Part shown: in pieces, positions 17,357-26,584 of the stretch
How the letters are laid out: the number at the start of each line of letters is the position of its first letter
Numbering within the stretch: the first letter of the stretch is position 1
Assembly (NCBI RefSeq): GCF_001029505.1
Contig: NZ_LEKH01000014.1
Span: forward strand, 1 to 58,895
From: Rubrobacter aplysinae
Lineage (GTDB): Bacteria; Actinomycetota; Rubrobacteria; Rubrobacterales; Rubrobacteraceae
DNA: 58,895 bases
Reading direction: 5' to 3'
Notes under the pieces: generated by a model
Database searches by the model: none
Seen by the model: only the letters and a program-made list of their open reading frames with translations
Told to the model about the DNA's origin: nothing
Program-made: the position numbers and the translations under genes

Positions 17357-18115
17357 TCAGGCGTTCCAGATCATGGCCGGGCCCTCCGCGGGCAGGGAGG
17401 TGAGTACCACCCGCTGGATGCCGAGCCGCCAGAGCTCGCGGGCTATGGCGGAGGCGCCGGACATCCCAGGACCCGGCTCCACCCCGGTGAGCAGGGCGGC
17501 GCGGCGGACGCCGTCCGGGGTATCTTTGAGAGAGCCCTTCGCCAGCGCCACGGCGAATGACTGCGGGCTTATGCTCTGGCCGGGCAGGATGCCGGTAAGC
17601 TCGGAGAAGAGCTCGGGGCGGTGTACGCTCTCCTCGTCCAGGGGAAGGCCCAGGGACCGGCTGCCGCCCACCGCGACGGACAAGGATACACCCTCGGGTA
17701 TCGCGGGCTCGTGCGCCGCCGTCCCCTTGAGGGAGCGTCTGCGGGCGCCGTCAGCCTCCACCAAGGTCACGTCCGCCAGCGCTGCAAGGCCCGGCACCTG
17801 CCCGGGCTCTACGCCGGAGATCCGGCCCTTCGAGAGTCGGCCGCTGCCGGCGACCACGGAACCGCCGTCTCCAGGCAACGCCTCCACGGCCTCGGAGACC
17901 AGCCTGCGGAGCTCGGCGGGCTCCTCCGCGGTAACCAGCCGGCCTATACTCTCCGCCTCGGAGACGAACATCTTGGTCGTCGGAACCGCCAGCGCCTTCA
18001 TCCCGGCTCCGGAAAGCTCTCCGCAGAGCTCGGCTATCGCGCTGGACTTTCCGCCGGCCCCCGCGAAGGCGACCGTCTCGCCCGGTCCGATCCCGAGAGC
18101 CTCGTATAGCCTCAA
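17357..18115 (-). CDS. yqeC: Selenium-dependent hydroxylase accessory protein YqeC-like
   Basis: 252 residues. An N-terminal nucleotide-binding loop AFAGAGGKSSAIAE and the block VTLVEADGARRRSLKGTAAH (LVEADGAR-x-LK) are the marks of the YqeC family. In genomes with selenium-dependent molybdenum hydroxylases these proteins are thought to help activate the enzyme; the biochemistry is unsettled. The start is TTG 18115 with AGAGGAGAA upstream. No selD, xanthine dehydrogenase or MobA-like gene is visible nearby, so a selenium role here is an inference from the family only. It lies upstream of nothing on its own strand until the GntR gene. Confidence 0.75.
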   Translation of the reverse strand: MRLYEALGIGPGETVAFAGAGGKSSAIAELCGELSGAGMKALAVPTTKMFVSEAESIGRLVTAEEPAELRRLVSEAVEALPGDGGSVVAGSGRLSKGRISGVEPGQVPGLAALADVTLVEADGARRRSLKGTAAHEPAIPEGVSLSVAVGGSRSLGLPLDEESVHRPELFSELTGILPGQSISPQSFAVALAKGSLKDTPDGVRRAALLTGVEPGPGMSGASAIARELWRLGIQRVVLTSLPAEGPAMIWNA

Positions 18116-18411
18116 CAGTTCTCCTCTTTAGCGGGTTAGCGTCCCTGTAAGCCCCGTAAAAGCTCCTCTAGAGCCCGCCTCGCGCGGGCATTCTAGATAC
18201 TTACCCGCTACAATAACAACTAAACTACAAGCACTTTATGATACCTGGGTAACTATAGCGTAATGAGCGGGGCTCGGTAGAGGTTTGGTGGAGGGGGAGA
18301 CTCCGGCTGGTAATTCGGACGATTATAGAGGATATTGTGAGGGTAACTAGGTCTGATGCTTGGTCTTCAGTTGATCTCAGTTGATCTTCAGCTAACCGGA
18401 GAGGAGTGTTA

Positions 18412-18861
18412 GTGGCAGAGCGACAAGATGAGCGGGTGGCGGAGTTCGCCCGGGAGCTCAGGGAGGGTCCGGAGCCCTCCGACAGGAGCCTCAAGGAGAT
18501 AGTAAACGACCTCCGTCCGCAGCTCCAGGAGCTCGCCGGCAAGCAGGTCGAGCTGGCGAAGACGGAGCTGGCTCCGGTGGGCAAGAAGGCCGGTATAGCC
18601 ACCGGGCTCCTCGTGGCCGGGGCCGTGTTCATGCTGGTGTTTTTGATCTTCCTGTCGCTGACCGGGGTTTACCTCTTCGGCCAGGTGCTCGGGCTGGGAC
18701 TGACGCTCGGTGCGCTGATCGTCACGGTCATACTGCTCCTCGTGGGCGGGGCGCTCCTGGGCGTCGGGGCGGTAATACTGCGGGGCCTCGACCCCAAGCC
18801 CCGGCGCACGATCAACGCACTGCAACAAAACGTCGAGTGGATAAAGGGGCGGATCAGGTAA
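18412..18861 (+). CDS. Actinobacterial holin-like (Phage_holin_3_6) membrane protein
   Basis: About 149 residues. A charged N-terminal half (residues 1-60) contains SLKEIVNDLRPQLQELAGKQ and VELAKTELAP, a helical segment typical of this family. Two long membrane spans follow (about residues 65-90 and 95-125), then a short basic tail. Despite the name, chromosomal copies are not phage lysis genes. They recur with DUF3618-type partners in actinomycetes and probably act at the envelope. GTG 18412 is chosen because GGAGAGGAG precedes it; GTG 18406 is in frame too. The stop overlaps the next start (TAATG). Confidence 0.8.
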   Translation: MAERQDERVAEFARELREGPEPSDRSLKEIVNDLRPQLQELAGKQVELAKTELAPVGKKAGIATGLLVAGAVFMLVFLIFLSLTGVYLFGQVLGLGLTLGALIVTVILLLVGGALLGVGAVILRGLDPKPRRTINALQQNVEWIKGRIR

Positions 18862-19220
18862 TGTCACAGCGTCCACCGGAGCACATAGAGCGGGAGATGT
18901 TCGAGATCAGGACCCGCCTGGATCCCGAGATGAGGGATCTCAGAAAGCATCTCCAACCCTCGGTCATAGCGGATCAGGCGAAGAGGACCCTCAGTGACCG
19001 GGCGAAGACCCTCCTGAAACGGGGCACAAGCAGGCTTAGAGAGCAGCAACGCGGCCTCAAGGACTCCGCAGGCTTCCAGTACTCCCTCGCCCGCAAGGCC
19101 GGCCGCGACCGCGACACCGCGCCGCTCACCGACGCGGTGCGCAACGACCCGCGCCCCCTGGTGATACTCGCCGTACTCCTAGCGGTGCTCATGACGCTCG
19201 CGTGGCGCGTCCTGCGCTAG
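18861..19220 (+). CDS. DUF3618-like membrane-anchored protein
   Basis: 119 residues from ATG 18861, which shares a base with the preceding stop codon, so translation is coupled. PPEHIEREMFEIRTRLDPEM resembles the DUF3618 N-terminal helix, then a basic helical middle (residues 35-90) and a single C-terminal membrane span (PLVILAVLLAVLMTLAW). It is probably a tail-anchored partner of the holin-like protein. The family assignment rests on this organisation and the N-terminal helix and is moderately secure. LarC begins 40 bases later. Confidence 0.65.
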   Translation: MSQRPPEHIEREMFEIRTRLDPEMRDLRKHLQPSVIADQAKRTLSDRAKTLLKRGTSRLREQQRGLKDSAGFQYSLARKAGRDRDTAPLTDAVRNDPRPLVILAVLLAVLMTLAWRVLR

Positions 19221-19260
19221 GCGGGCCGAGCGGGAGGCCCTATCCAGCGCGGAGGCGGAT

Positions 19261-20427
19261 ATGAGCCACCTGCACTTCCAGCCCACCGGCGGGGCGGCGG
19301 GCGACATGATCTTGGCAAGCCTGATCTCGGCCGGAGCCCCTCTGGAAGAGGTGTCCAGCCTTCTACAGGGACTCGGGGTGCCCTTCGAGCTATCCTCCGA
19401 GCGCGCAGACGTTAGCGGCTTGCGCGCGCTGCACGTCCGCGTGACCCATCCACGAGAGCACTCCCACCGCACCCTCGAGGACGTAGTGGGCCTGATCTCG
19501 AACTCCAGTCTGCCGAGGCGGGTGGTGGAACGCTCGCTCGCGGCGTTTCGCAGGCTGGCCGAGGCCGAAGGCGCCGTCCACGGCGTCCCGCCCGAGGAGG
19601 TGACCTTCCACGAGGTCGGGGCGGTGGACTCCATAGTGGATACGGTTGGCAGCTGCGTCGCGCTGGAACTTCTCGGCGTAGAGAGCGTTAGCTGCGGCCC
19701 GCTGCCGCTCGGCCACGGCACGGTGAGCGCGGCGCACGGGCCGCTGCCGGTCCCGGCCCCGGCCACGCTGGAAATCCTGAAAGGCAGCCGGGTGTACTGG
19801 ACCGAGGAGCCCCGGGAGACCACCACCCCCACCGGCGCGGCCCTGATGCAGAGCCTCACGAGCGGTGAGTTCACCGAGTCTCCCCCGCCAATGACGCTCC
19901 GGAGCATAGGCTATGGGGCCGGCACGGCAATCCTGAGCCACGCCCCGAACCTGCTGCGGGCAGCCGTGGGAGAGCTCGAAGGCCCATCCGGCAGCCTGGA
20001 GATTCTGGAGGCGAACGTGGACGACGTCCCCGGCGAGCTGCTGGGCTCGGCGGTGGACCGGCTGCTGGAGGCCGGAGCCCCCGACGCCTGGCTGGAGCCC
20101 ATAGTCATGAAGCGGGGCCGGGGAGCTTACAAGCTCTGCGCCCTGGCGGAGAGCGGCGACCGGGAGCGTCTGATCAGCCTCATGATGAGGGAGACCGGCA
20201 CCCTCGGCGTCCGGCACCGGCGGGTAGGGCGCTCGGTCGCCAGCCGCCGGGTGGTTACGGTGGAGCTCCCCTACGGCGAGTGCCGGGTAAAGGTCGGGGA
20301 ACTGGACGGCGAGGTCTTCTCCGTGGCCCCCGAGTACGCCGATGCCGAGAGGCTATCGCGGGAGAGCAGGGTGCCACTGCCCCGCTTGTACGAGGACGCC
20401 CGCGCCGCTTTCCGCGCCGCCGAATAA
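19261..20427 (+). CDS. larC: Nickel-pincer cofactor biosynthesis protein
   Basis: 388 residues. The N-terminal HLHFQPTGGAAGDMILASLI, the block VHGVPPEEVTFHEVGAVDSI and GTVSAAHGPLPVPAPATLEI are diagnostic of LarC (DUF111). The C-terminal half (from LEANVDDVPGELLG) corresponds to LarC2. LarC uses CTP to insert nickel into the pincer cofactor of LarA-type racemases. In Lactobacillus the protein is made by programmed frameshifting; here it is one continuous frame. No larA, larB or larE gene is in the window. ATG 19261 follows GGAGGCGGAT. Confidence 0.93.
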   Translation: MSHLHFQPTGGAAGDMILASLISAGAPLEEVSSLLQGLGVPFELSSERADVSGLRALHVRVTHPREHSHRTLEDVVGLISNSSLPRRVVERSLAAFRRLAEAEGAVHGVPPEEVTFHEVGAVDSIVDTVGSCVALELLGVESVSCGPLPLGHGTVSAAHGPLPVPAPATLEILKGSRVYWTEEPRETTTPTGAALMQSLTSGEFTESPPPMTLRSIGYGAGTAILSHAPNLLRAAVGELEGPSGSLEILEANVDDVPGELLGSAVDRLLEAGAPDAWLEPIVMKRGRGAYKLCALAESGDRERLISLMMRETGTLGVRHRRVGRSVASRRVVTVELPYGECRVKVGELDGEVFSVAPEYADAERLSRESRVPLPRLYEDARAAFRAAE

Positions 20428-20617
20428 CCCGAGTAGCCTGTACCGACTTACCGACTTTACTCAGTGCTCCGCACGTATACCGGCTTGCGCAGAGCTTACG
20501 CCTTTACGCGCCCCGGGATGTTCGGCACTCAGCTCCAGAGATCTCTGCTGAAAGCCGGAGGTTGTCCACGTGCGGCGCGGCACGCAGGATACACTCTACG
20601 GCCTACTACGTACCGCC

Positions 20618-21733
20618 TCACAGCTCCGAGGCTCGTCCGGCGGTCTCTTCGAGCAGGTCGAGCGCCTCGCTCTGGTCGAGGCCCGTGCTACGCAGAAGGT
20701 CCACGGCGGCGGCCCGGATCTGGCCGACCAGGGTGCTGCTCGCCAGGTCGTGGCGCTCCTGCAAGAGACGGGTAGCTTCCCCGGCGGCCCGCAGGGCGTG
20801 GCTCCGGGCCTCTCCGGGATCGTGGGACTCCTCCAGGTACGTCTCTAGCTCGGCTACAGCCCGCGCCAGCTCGCGCACCGCTCCGGGCAAGGGCTCGGGC
20901 ACGCTCCCCACGGATCGCACCGCGTTCGCCGCGCCCCGGGCCAGCACCCGCGTATTTATTATGGCGAGATCCAACCTGGAGCCCACGACCGCGTAGAGCT
21001 CCAGGTGCTTTAAAGCCCGGCGGCGGCTGGGCGAGAGCCGGGCCGTCTCCTGGCCGGCGCTGATCGTCTCCGCAAACTGCTGCACCTCCGAGTCGTCCAG
21101 CCTCCGGGCCCGTAGGAGCGCGCGCTCTGCACGCTCCCGGTCCCCGCCGGACAGGGCGGCCGAGATCTCCTCCAGAATATCCACGAGCTCCCGGAATATC
21201 GGCCCCGCTGCACGCCCGACCAGCCGCTCCGGGTTTACGGGCAGCGCGTAGCTGATCGCCAGCGCCACTCCCCCGCCGACGAGCGCGTCGAGAAAGCGGT
21301 CCGGGGAGAACCCCACCTCCGGCGGCTGCAACACGACCACGAGCAACGCGGAAATCGCCGCCTGATTCACCACCAACGCCCTCCCGACGAAGAACAGCGC
21401 GGCCGTCATCGCGAGCAACACGACGACCGCGATCTGGGCCGCCCCCGTCCCGATAAAGATGACCAGGAGGTCCGCCACGGCGAGCCCGACCGCGACGCCG
21501 AACGCCACCTCGAGCACGCGCCGCCCCCGGCGTCCGTGCGTGATACTTATCGAGATAACGGCCGCGATGGGCGCGAAGAACGGCGCTTCGTGGCCCAGCA
21601 GGACCCTGGCGAGAAAGTAGGCCAAGCTGGCGGCCGCGGCCGTCTGCAAGACGGACCAGCTATTGCTCTGGAGCCGATGGATGCCCTCCCGGAAAAACCC
21701 GGACAGCTTGCGGGAAACGGGCCTCTCGCTCAA
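20618..21733 (-). CDS. FUSC-family aromatic acid exporter-like membrane protein
   Basis: 371 residues. An N-terminal membrane block of six spans begins around SWSVLQTAAAASLAYFLARV and passes APFFAPIAAVISISITHGRR and GRRVLEVAFGVAVGLAVADL, the usual FUSC motif region. A cytosolic helical half follows (residues 190-371). Members are linked to aromatic-acid or compound efflux. The open frame extends to 21856, but TTG 21733 has GGAG seven bases before it, and the upstream part overlaps the cold-shock gene's terminator, so the shorter start is preferred. 20428-20617 contains no gene. Confidence 0.8.
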   Translation of the reverse strand: MSERPVSRKLSGFFREGIHRLQSNSWSVLQTAAAASLAYFLARVLLGHEAPFFAPIAAVISISITHGRRGRRVLEVAFGVAVGLAVADLLVIFIGTGAAQIAVVVLLAMTAALFFVGRALVVNQAAISALLVVVLQPPEVGFSPDRFLDALVGGGVALAISYALPVNPERLVGRAAGPIFRELVDILEEISAALSGGDRERAERALLRARRLDDSEVQQFAETISAGQETARLSPSRRRALKHLELYAVVGSRLDLAIINTRVLARGAANAVRSVGSVPEPLPGAVRELARAVAELETYLEESHDPGEARSHALRAAGEATRLLQERHDLASSTLVGQIRAAAVDLLRSTGLDQSEALDLLEETAGRASEL

Positions 21734-21817
21734 GGAAAATCTCCGGGAGTACGGGCAGTATAAGAATGCGCCGGGATAGGGTACGGCCGCGGACCGGCGC
21801 GGCGACGCGTACGGCAC

Positions 21818-21848
21818 AAAAAAGGAGCCGGGGAAGACCCCCGGCTCC
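21818..21848 (-). terminator. Intrinsic terminator of the cold-shock gene
   Basis: On the minus strand a perfect ten-base stem (GGAGCCGGGG with CCCCGGCTCC, arms at 21839-21848 and 21824-21833) closes a five-base loop and is followed by six T. It lies 27 bases after the cold-shock stop codon and separates it from the FUSC gene. Confidence 0.9.
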
Positions 21849-21874
21849 AGCAACATCTCAGGTTTGAGTCGGGG

Positions 21875-22078
21875 CTAGACGGTGTTAACGTTCTCCGCCT
21901 GCATGCCCTTCTTGCCCTGGGTCGCCTCGTAGGAGACCTTCGCGCCCTCATCCAGCGACTTGAAGCCGCTGCCTTCTATGCCGCTATAGTGGACGAAGAG
22001 ATCCTCGCCACCATCGTCGGGCGAGATAAAGCCGTAGCCCTTCTCGTCGTTGAACCACTTCACAGTTCCCTGGGGCAT
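21875..22078 (-). CDS. Cold-shock protein (CspA family)
   Basis: 67 residues, a single cold-shock domain. RNP-1 (KGYGFISPD) and RNP-2 (DLFVHYSGI) nucleic-acid-binding motifs are both present, as is the [10 protein letters not shown] opening strand. These small OB-fold proteins melt RNA secondary structure and act as RNA chaperones. Start ATG 22078 follows AAGGTGGGC. The gene is monocistronic: a strong terminator lies just downstream. The 128-base upstream region could carry a structured cold-shock leader, but I did not identify one. Confidence 0.96.
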   Translation of the reverse strand: MPQGTVKWFNDEKGYGFISPDDGGEDLFVHYSGIEGSGFKSLDEGAKVSYEATQGKKGMQAENVNTV

Positions 22079-22206
22079 GTACTTCAGCCCACCTTTCTCG
22101 TTCTTGGGACCGATAACAGAAGAGACAACAACGTGCCCGGCTTCCTTCTTACGGTGACCCTTCTACCAACTTCCACCCTAATATACTACATATCCTGGGC
22201 CGTGTA

Positions 22207-22872
22207 CTACCCGGTCCCCCTTCTTACGTTTTCCGGGAACCCGGTCTCCAGAAGCTCGGCGCAGTCCCGGTAGACTCCCCGGGCCCCGGCGTCCTCCAGC
22301 TCTCTCCTGCTAAAAGCCCCGCCGGAGAGCACAGCCACGCTCTCGATTCCGGCCCTGGCCGCGGCCTGTATGTCCCAGACGGAATCTCCGGCGGTTATCG
22401 CTTCCTCCGCCTCCACCCCGGCTCTCTTGAGCGCGAGCTCAAAGACGTCCGGGGCGGGCTTGGCCTCGGCGGCGTCGCCGGATGAGACCACGCCCGAGAT
22501 GCTCTCGGAGATACCGAGCGCATCGAGATGCCGGTCCAGCTCCTCCGGCTTCGCGCTGGTCACCAGCCACACCCCGTAGCCCCGGTCATTCAGCGAACGC
22601 GCAAGCTCTCCCGAACCGGGCAGCGGATAGCCATAATGCTGCATCTCACCGTAGATCTCGGAGTGACGCCGGTCGACTTTATCGGCGGCCTCGTCCCCGA
22701 CGAACTCGGATATCAGCTTGTCCGCGCCCTTGCCGATCTGGCGGTGAACCTCTACCCGCGGCACCCGCCGTCCGACCTCCTCCAGCGCCCGCGCCCACGC
22801 CTCGGTGTGCAGATAGTTCGTATCCACCAGGGTACCGTCCACGTCCAACACCACTATCTTTACCTGCTCCAC
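22207..22872 (-). CDS. HAD-family phosphatase (phosphoglycolate/beta-PGM-like)
   Basis: 221 residues. The start is GTG 22872; the frame is open further but GTG places KIVVLDVDGTLVDTNYLHTE at residues 4-23, the normal position for HAD motif I. Motif II (LVTSAKPEEL), motif III lysine (EAKPAPDVF) and motif IV (AITAGDSVWDIQAA) follow in order, with a helical cap between motifs I and II. It should dephosphorylate a small phosphometabolite. It is divergent from the ygfZ-like gene, 94 bases away, and that gap carries a 9-base tandem repeat. Confidence 0.88.
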   Translation of the reverse strand: MEQVKIVVLDVDGTLVDTNYLHTEAWARALEEVGRRVPRVEVHRQIGKGADKLISEFVGDEAADKVDRRHSEIYGEMQHYGYPLPGSGELARSLNDRGYGVWLVTSAKPEELDRHLDALGISESISGVVSSGDAAEAKPAPDVFELALKRAGVEAEEAITAGDSVWDIQAAARAGIESVAVLSGGAFSRRELEDAGARGVYRDCAELLETGFPENVRRGTG

Positions 22873-22901
22873 CGGCTCTGCCCCCGATCTCGAGTTTCCC
22901 G

Positions 22902-22928
22902 TCCAGTACGTCCAGTACATCCAGTATT
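22902..22928. repeat. Three copies of a 9-base tandem repeat
   Basis: TCCAGTACG, TCCAGTACA and TCCAGTATT occur head to tail in the gap between the divergent HAD and ygfZ-like genes. The last copy differs at two of nine positions. Another 9-base array lies at 47501. Confidence 0.8.
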
Positions 22929-22953
22929 CCCGTTCAGCGCCCAGACCATGTCC

Positions 22954-22959
22954 TAGAAT
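22954..22959 (+). promoter_or_regulatory. -10 box for a leaderless ygfZ-like transcript
   Basis: TAGAAT ends seven bases before ATG 22967, and there is no Shine-Dalgarno between. The expected transcription start would fall on or next to the A of that ATG. A convincing -35 is not visible. Confidence 0.5.
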
Positions 22960-22966
22960 GGCGTAC

Positions 22967-24022
22967 ATGAGACATCTCCAGAACGAGCCAGCCGGGGAAA
23001 ACGACCCAAGCGTCCCAAGTAACCTAAGTACCCTGATCGGTGACCACGCCGCCTCCGAAAGTGGGTGCGCTCTCGTGGAGCATGGACACAGGGTGCTGCT
23101 CGGGCTCTCGGGCAAGGAGCCGAAAGACCCTTCCGGCCCGACAGGGCTGCTGGCGGCCATACTGACCAACGAGATCCCGGCGGAGGAAAACCTGGGCGTC
23201 TACGGGCTGCTGCTGGACGCCAAGGGCCACATCCAGACGGACCTGCGCATCCTCAAGCGCCCCGGAGACGGTCTCCTCGCCGAAACCGAGCCCGAGGGCG
23301 CGCGGGCGGCGGCGGAGATCCTGGGCCGCTACGCCCCGTTCTCCCGCGTAAAGCTGGAGGATCTCTCGGCCTCCGGGGAGAGCCCCTGGTCCACGCTCGG
23401 ACTCTACGGCCCCGGTGCCGGAGAGGCGCTGCGGCAATCGCTCGGTGAAACCCCAAAGCTCGCGGAGCACCAGACGGCGGAGATCACACCACCCGGCTCC
23501 GACTCGCCGCTGCTCGTCGCCGGGGTCGCCCGGCCCGTGGCGGGTTATGACCTGATCGGGCCCGCCCCGGTCCTGCGTGAGGCCCGCGAACTCTTGCGGA
23601 ACGCCGGGGCCGTGGCCGCCTCACCGCAGGCATACGAGGCGGCGCGCGTGGAGGAGGGCGTGCCCCGATTCGGCGTGGATCTCACCCCGGATAACTTCCC
23701 GGGCGAGGCCGGCATCCTCGACCGCGCCGTGAGCTTCGCGAAGGGCTGTTATCCGGGCCAGGAGACCGTCGCCCGCATGCACTATCGGGGTCATCCCAAC
23801 CGCGCCCTGTACCGGCTCTCTGTAGAAGTCGCACAGCTCGGAGAAGGCGGCGTACCGGAGGCCGGGACCCGGATTACCCAGGGAGACAAGGAGGTTGGCC
23901 TCCTGACGAGCCTCTCCCCCCTTGGCGACGGAGCGGCCCTCGGCTACCTGCACCGCAAGGCCGACACAGCCTCTCCCCTGGACGCCGCCGGGGCCCCGGT
24001 GCGTGCCCTGGAAGCCGTATGA
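22967..24022 (+). CDS. ygfZ: YgfZ/GcvT-like folate-binding protein
   Basis: 351 residues from ATG 22967 (ATG 22958 is in frame but overlaps the -10 box). The family's key motif KGCYPGQETVARMHYRG is present in the C-terminal half, preceded by PDNFPGEAGILDRAVSFA, as in YgfZ/CAF17 proteins. These tetrahydrofolate-binding relatives of the glycine-cleavage T protein help assemble or repair certain Fe-S enzymes. That role fits the adjacent suf operon, 298 bases downstream. The gene appears leaderless. The intervening gap (24023-24320) has no gene; it contains a GTTACAA word at 24111. Confidence 0.88.
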   Translation: MRHLQNEPAGENDPSVPSNLSTLIGDHAASESGCALVEHGHRVLLGLSGKEPKDPSGPTGLLAAILTNEIPAEENLGVYGLLLDAKGHIQTDLRILKRPGDGLLAETEPEGARAAAEILGRYAPFSRVKLEDLSASGESPWSTLGLYGPGAGEALRQSLGETPKLAEHQTAEITPPGSDSPLLVAGVARPVAGYDLIGPAPVLREARELLRNAGAVAASPQAYEAARVEEGVPRFGVDLTPDNFPGEAGILDRAVSFAKGCYPGQETVARMHYRGHPNRALYRLSVEVAQLGEGGVPEAGTRITQGDKEVGLLTSLSPLGDGAALGYLHRKADTASPLDAAGAPVRALEAV

Positions 24023-24320
24023 GCCGCGCAGAATGCCATGCTCCACCACCCGGCTACTGACAAGCAATCCCAATAACAGCGGCGCAAAAATCGTAAAAAG
24101 CCGCAGAAACGTTACAAGCGCCCCCCTTCTCCGAGGCTAGCTGGCACTAGTTCCCAACAACCTTTTCGAGGGGCTTCCGGCCTCACACACCGCTGTTTTG
24201 CGCCCTTTTCGGCGATTTCAGGAAGAGTTATTGATCTGGGTCACGTTTCGTTGTTAGCCTCGGGGGGCTGTGGTTAAATGGGCTTGTAATATCAAAGTTA
24301 TCAGAGATGTCAGGGGTCGG

Positions 24321-25076
24321 ATGTTAAAGATAGAGAATCTCCGGGCGGAGATCGAGGGACAGGAGATCATCAAGGGTCTGGATCTTGAGATAAACAAGGG
24401 TGAGATCCACGCCATCATGGGGCCGAACGGCTCGGGTAAGTCTACCCTATCGAACGTCTTGATGGGACATCCGCGCTACGAGGTCACCGGCGGCTCCATC
24501 ACCTTCGAGGGCGAGGACGTGTTCGAGTTGGAGCCGGACGAGCGGGCCAAGCTCGGCATGTTCCTGGCCTTCCAGTATCCCAGCGAGGTGCCCGGCGTCT
24601 CGGTCGCCAACTTCCTGCGCACCGCGGTAAACAGCGTGCGCGAGGAGCAGCTCTCTCCGATGGACATGTACCGGCTCCTGCAGGAGAAGATGGGCATCAT
24701 GCAGATGGACCCCAAGTTCGCCGAGCGGTACCTGAACGAGGGCTTCTCCGGTGGCGAGAAGAAGCGGAACGAGATCCTGCAGATGCTGATGCTCGACCCG
24801 TCGCTCGCCATCATGGACGAGACCGACTCCGGCCTCGACATCGACGCCCTCCAGGTCGTGGCGAAAGGCGTGAACGAGCTCCGAGGTCCGGACTTTTCCG
24901 CGATGATAATCACCCACTACCAGCGCATTCTGCGGTACATAGAGCCAGACTACGTGCACGTCATGCTGGACGGGCGCCTGGTCACCTCGGGCGGCAAGGA
25001 GCTGGCCAACCAGCTTGAGGAGAACGGCTATGACTGGGTCCGCCAGGAGTACGGCTCCGGCGCGACCCAGGGCTAG
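24321..25076 (+). CDS. sufC: Fe-S cluster assembly ATPase
   Basis: 251 residues from ATG 24321, a normal SufC length; the frame is open 17 codons upstream. MLKIENLRAEIEGQEIIKGL opens the ABC domain. Walker A GPNGSGKST, the SufC-specific signature FSGGEKKRNEI, Walker B LAIMDETDSGLD and the switch THYQRIL are intact. It drives conformational change in the SufBD scaffold with ATP in the cytosol. The upstream site CAGGGGTCGG is a modest ribosome site. It leads a sufC-sufB-sufD-Rieske cluster; the usual sufS and sufU partners are absent here. Confidence 0.97.
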   Translation: MLKIENLRAEIEGQEIIKGLDLEINKGEIHAIMGPNGSGKSTLSNVLMGHPRYEVTGGSITFEGEDVFELEPDERAKLGMFLAFQYPSEVPGVSVANFLRTAVNSVREEQLSPMDMYRLLQEKMGIMQMDPKFAERYLNEGFSGGEKKRNEILQMLMLDPSLAIMDETDSGLDIDALQVVAKGVNELRGPDFSAMIITHYQRILRYIEPDYVHVMLDGRLVTSGGKELANQLEENGYDWVRQEYGSGATQG

Positions 25077-25103
25077 CCCCACCTAACTAGAGGAGGAAGC
25101 TTA

Positions 25104-26516
25104 ATGCCAGAGGACAAGACGGTACAGTCACTCGGTCTGGACGAGTACCAGTACGGGTTCTCCGATCCGGAGGAGTACTTCTTCAGGACCCCGCGCAAGG
25201 GCGTTGACGAGGAGATCATCACCATGATCTCCAAGCACAAGAACGAGCCCGAGTGGATGCTGGAGTTCCGGCTGAACGCGTTCAAGTCGTTCCAGGAGAA
25301 GCCGACCCCTACCTGGGGCGGCGACCTCTCGGACCTGGACTTCCAGGACATCTTCTACTACATCCAGCCGACCGAGAACCAGGGCAAGACCTGGGACGAC
25401 GTGCCGGACGACATCAAGAACACGTTCGAGAAACTCGGAATCCCGCAGGCCGAGCGTGAGTCGCTGGCCGGCGTCGGGGCGCAGTACGAGTCCGAGGTCG
25501 TATACCACAGCCTGCAGAAGAACCTGGAAGACCAGGGTGTGATCTTCAAGGACATGGACTCTGGCCTCCGGGAGCACGAGGACCTCGTCCGCGAGTACTT
25601 CGGCACCATAATCCCGCCGGACGACAACAAGTTCGCCTCGCTGAACTCCGCGGTATGGAGCGGCGGTAGCTTCCTGTACATCCCCAAGGGCGTACACGTG
25701 GACATCCCGCTGCAGGCGTACTTCCGCATAAACGCCGAGAACATGGGCCAGTTCGAGCGGACCCTGATCATCGCCGACGAGGGCTCCTCGGTCCACTACA
25801 TCGAGGGCTGCACCGCGCCGACGTACTCGGCCAACTCGCTGCACTCGGCGGTCGTGGAGCTTATCGCAAAGCCGAGCGCCAGGATCCGGTACTCAACCAT
25901 CCAGAACTGGTCGCACAACACCTACAACCTGGTGACCAAGCGGGGCCAGGCACAGGAGAACGCCACCGTCGAGTGGGTGGACGGCAACCTCGGCTCCAAG
26001 CTGACCATGAAGTACCCGGCCGTGTACCTGACCGGTGAGGGCGCGCGCGGTGAGATCCTCTCCGTGGCCTACGCCGGCGACGGCCAGCACCAGGACGCGG
26101 GCGGCAAGGTCGTACACGCCGCGCCGAACACGTCGAGCCTCATCACCTCGAAGTCCATCTCCAAGGGCACCGGGCGTTCGAGCTACCGTGGCCTGCTGAA
26201 GGTGCACGAGGGCTGCTACGACTCCAAGAGCCGGGTCGAGTGCGACGCGCTGCTCCTGGATGAGCAGGCCCGGACGGACACGTATCCGTACATCGAGATC
26301 GAGGAGAAAAAGGTCAACACCGAGCACGAGGCCACGGTCTCCAAGGTCGGCGAGGACCAGCTCTTCTACCTGATGAGCCGCGGCATGAGCGAGGAAGACG
26401 CCATCGCAATGGTCGTCAACGGCTTCATCGAGCCGATAGCCAAGGAGCTCCCGCTGGAGTACGCGATAGAGCTGAATCGCCTGATCCAGCTCGAGATGGA
26501 AGGCTCGGTCGGCTAG
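25104..26516 (+). CDS. sufB: Fe-S cluster assembly scaffold
   Basis: 470 residues. Typical SufB blocks are present: [60 protein letters not shown], and the C-terminal [20 protein letters not shown]. The [20 protein letters not shown] strand contains the cysteine thought to receive sulphur or hold the nascent cluster. It has no intein, unlike some actinobacterial SufB proteins. With SufC and SufD it forms the SufBC2D scaffold. ATG 25104 has an AGAGGAGGAAG ribosome site. A hairpin terminator lies between it and sufD. Confidence 0.97.
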   Translation: MPEDKTVQSLGLDEYQYGFSDPEEYFFRTPRKGVDEEIITMISKHKNEPEWMLEFRLNAFKSFQEKPTPTWGGDLSDLDFQDIFYYIQPTENQGKTWDDVPDDIKNTFEKLGIPQAERESLAGVGAQYESEVVYHSLQKNLEDQGVIFKDMDSGLREHEDLVREYFGTIIPPDDNKFASLNSAVWSGGSFLYIPKGVHVDIPLQAYFRINAENMGQFERTLIIADEGSSVHYIEGCTAPTYSANSLHSAVVELIAKPSARIRYSTIQNWSHNTYNLVTKRGQAQENATVEWVDGNLGSKLTMKYPAVYLTGEGARGEILSVAYAGDGQHQDAGGKVVHAAPNTSSLITSKSISKGTGRSSYRGLLKVHEGCYDSKSRVECDALLLDEQARTDTYPYIEIEEKKVNTEHEATVSKVGEDQLFYLMSRGMSEEDAIAMVVNGFIEPIAKELPLEYAIELNRLIQLEMEGSVG

Positions 26517-26551
26517 CGCGGGTAGCTCACCGCTTTAGCAATAGCTTCACG

Positions 26552-26584
26552 CGGGGCGGGTCTTCCGAGGCCCGCCCCGTTTTT
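26552..26584 (+). terminator. Intrinsic terminator between sufB and sufD
   Basis: CGGGGCGGG (26552-26560) pairs perfectly with CCCGCCCCG (26571-26579), with a ten-base loop, followed by TTTTT. It is 35 bases after the sufB stop. Inside an operon it would reduce or regulate sufD expression rather than end it completely. TATACA near 26599 could serve a separate sufD promoter. Confidence 0.85.

Noticed and set aside
18412-18861. Prophage lysis gene (holin)
   Set aside because: No other phage genes nearby; this holin family is a normal chromosomal envelope protein in actinomycetes.
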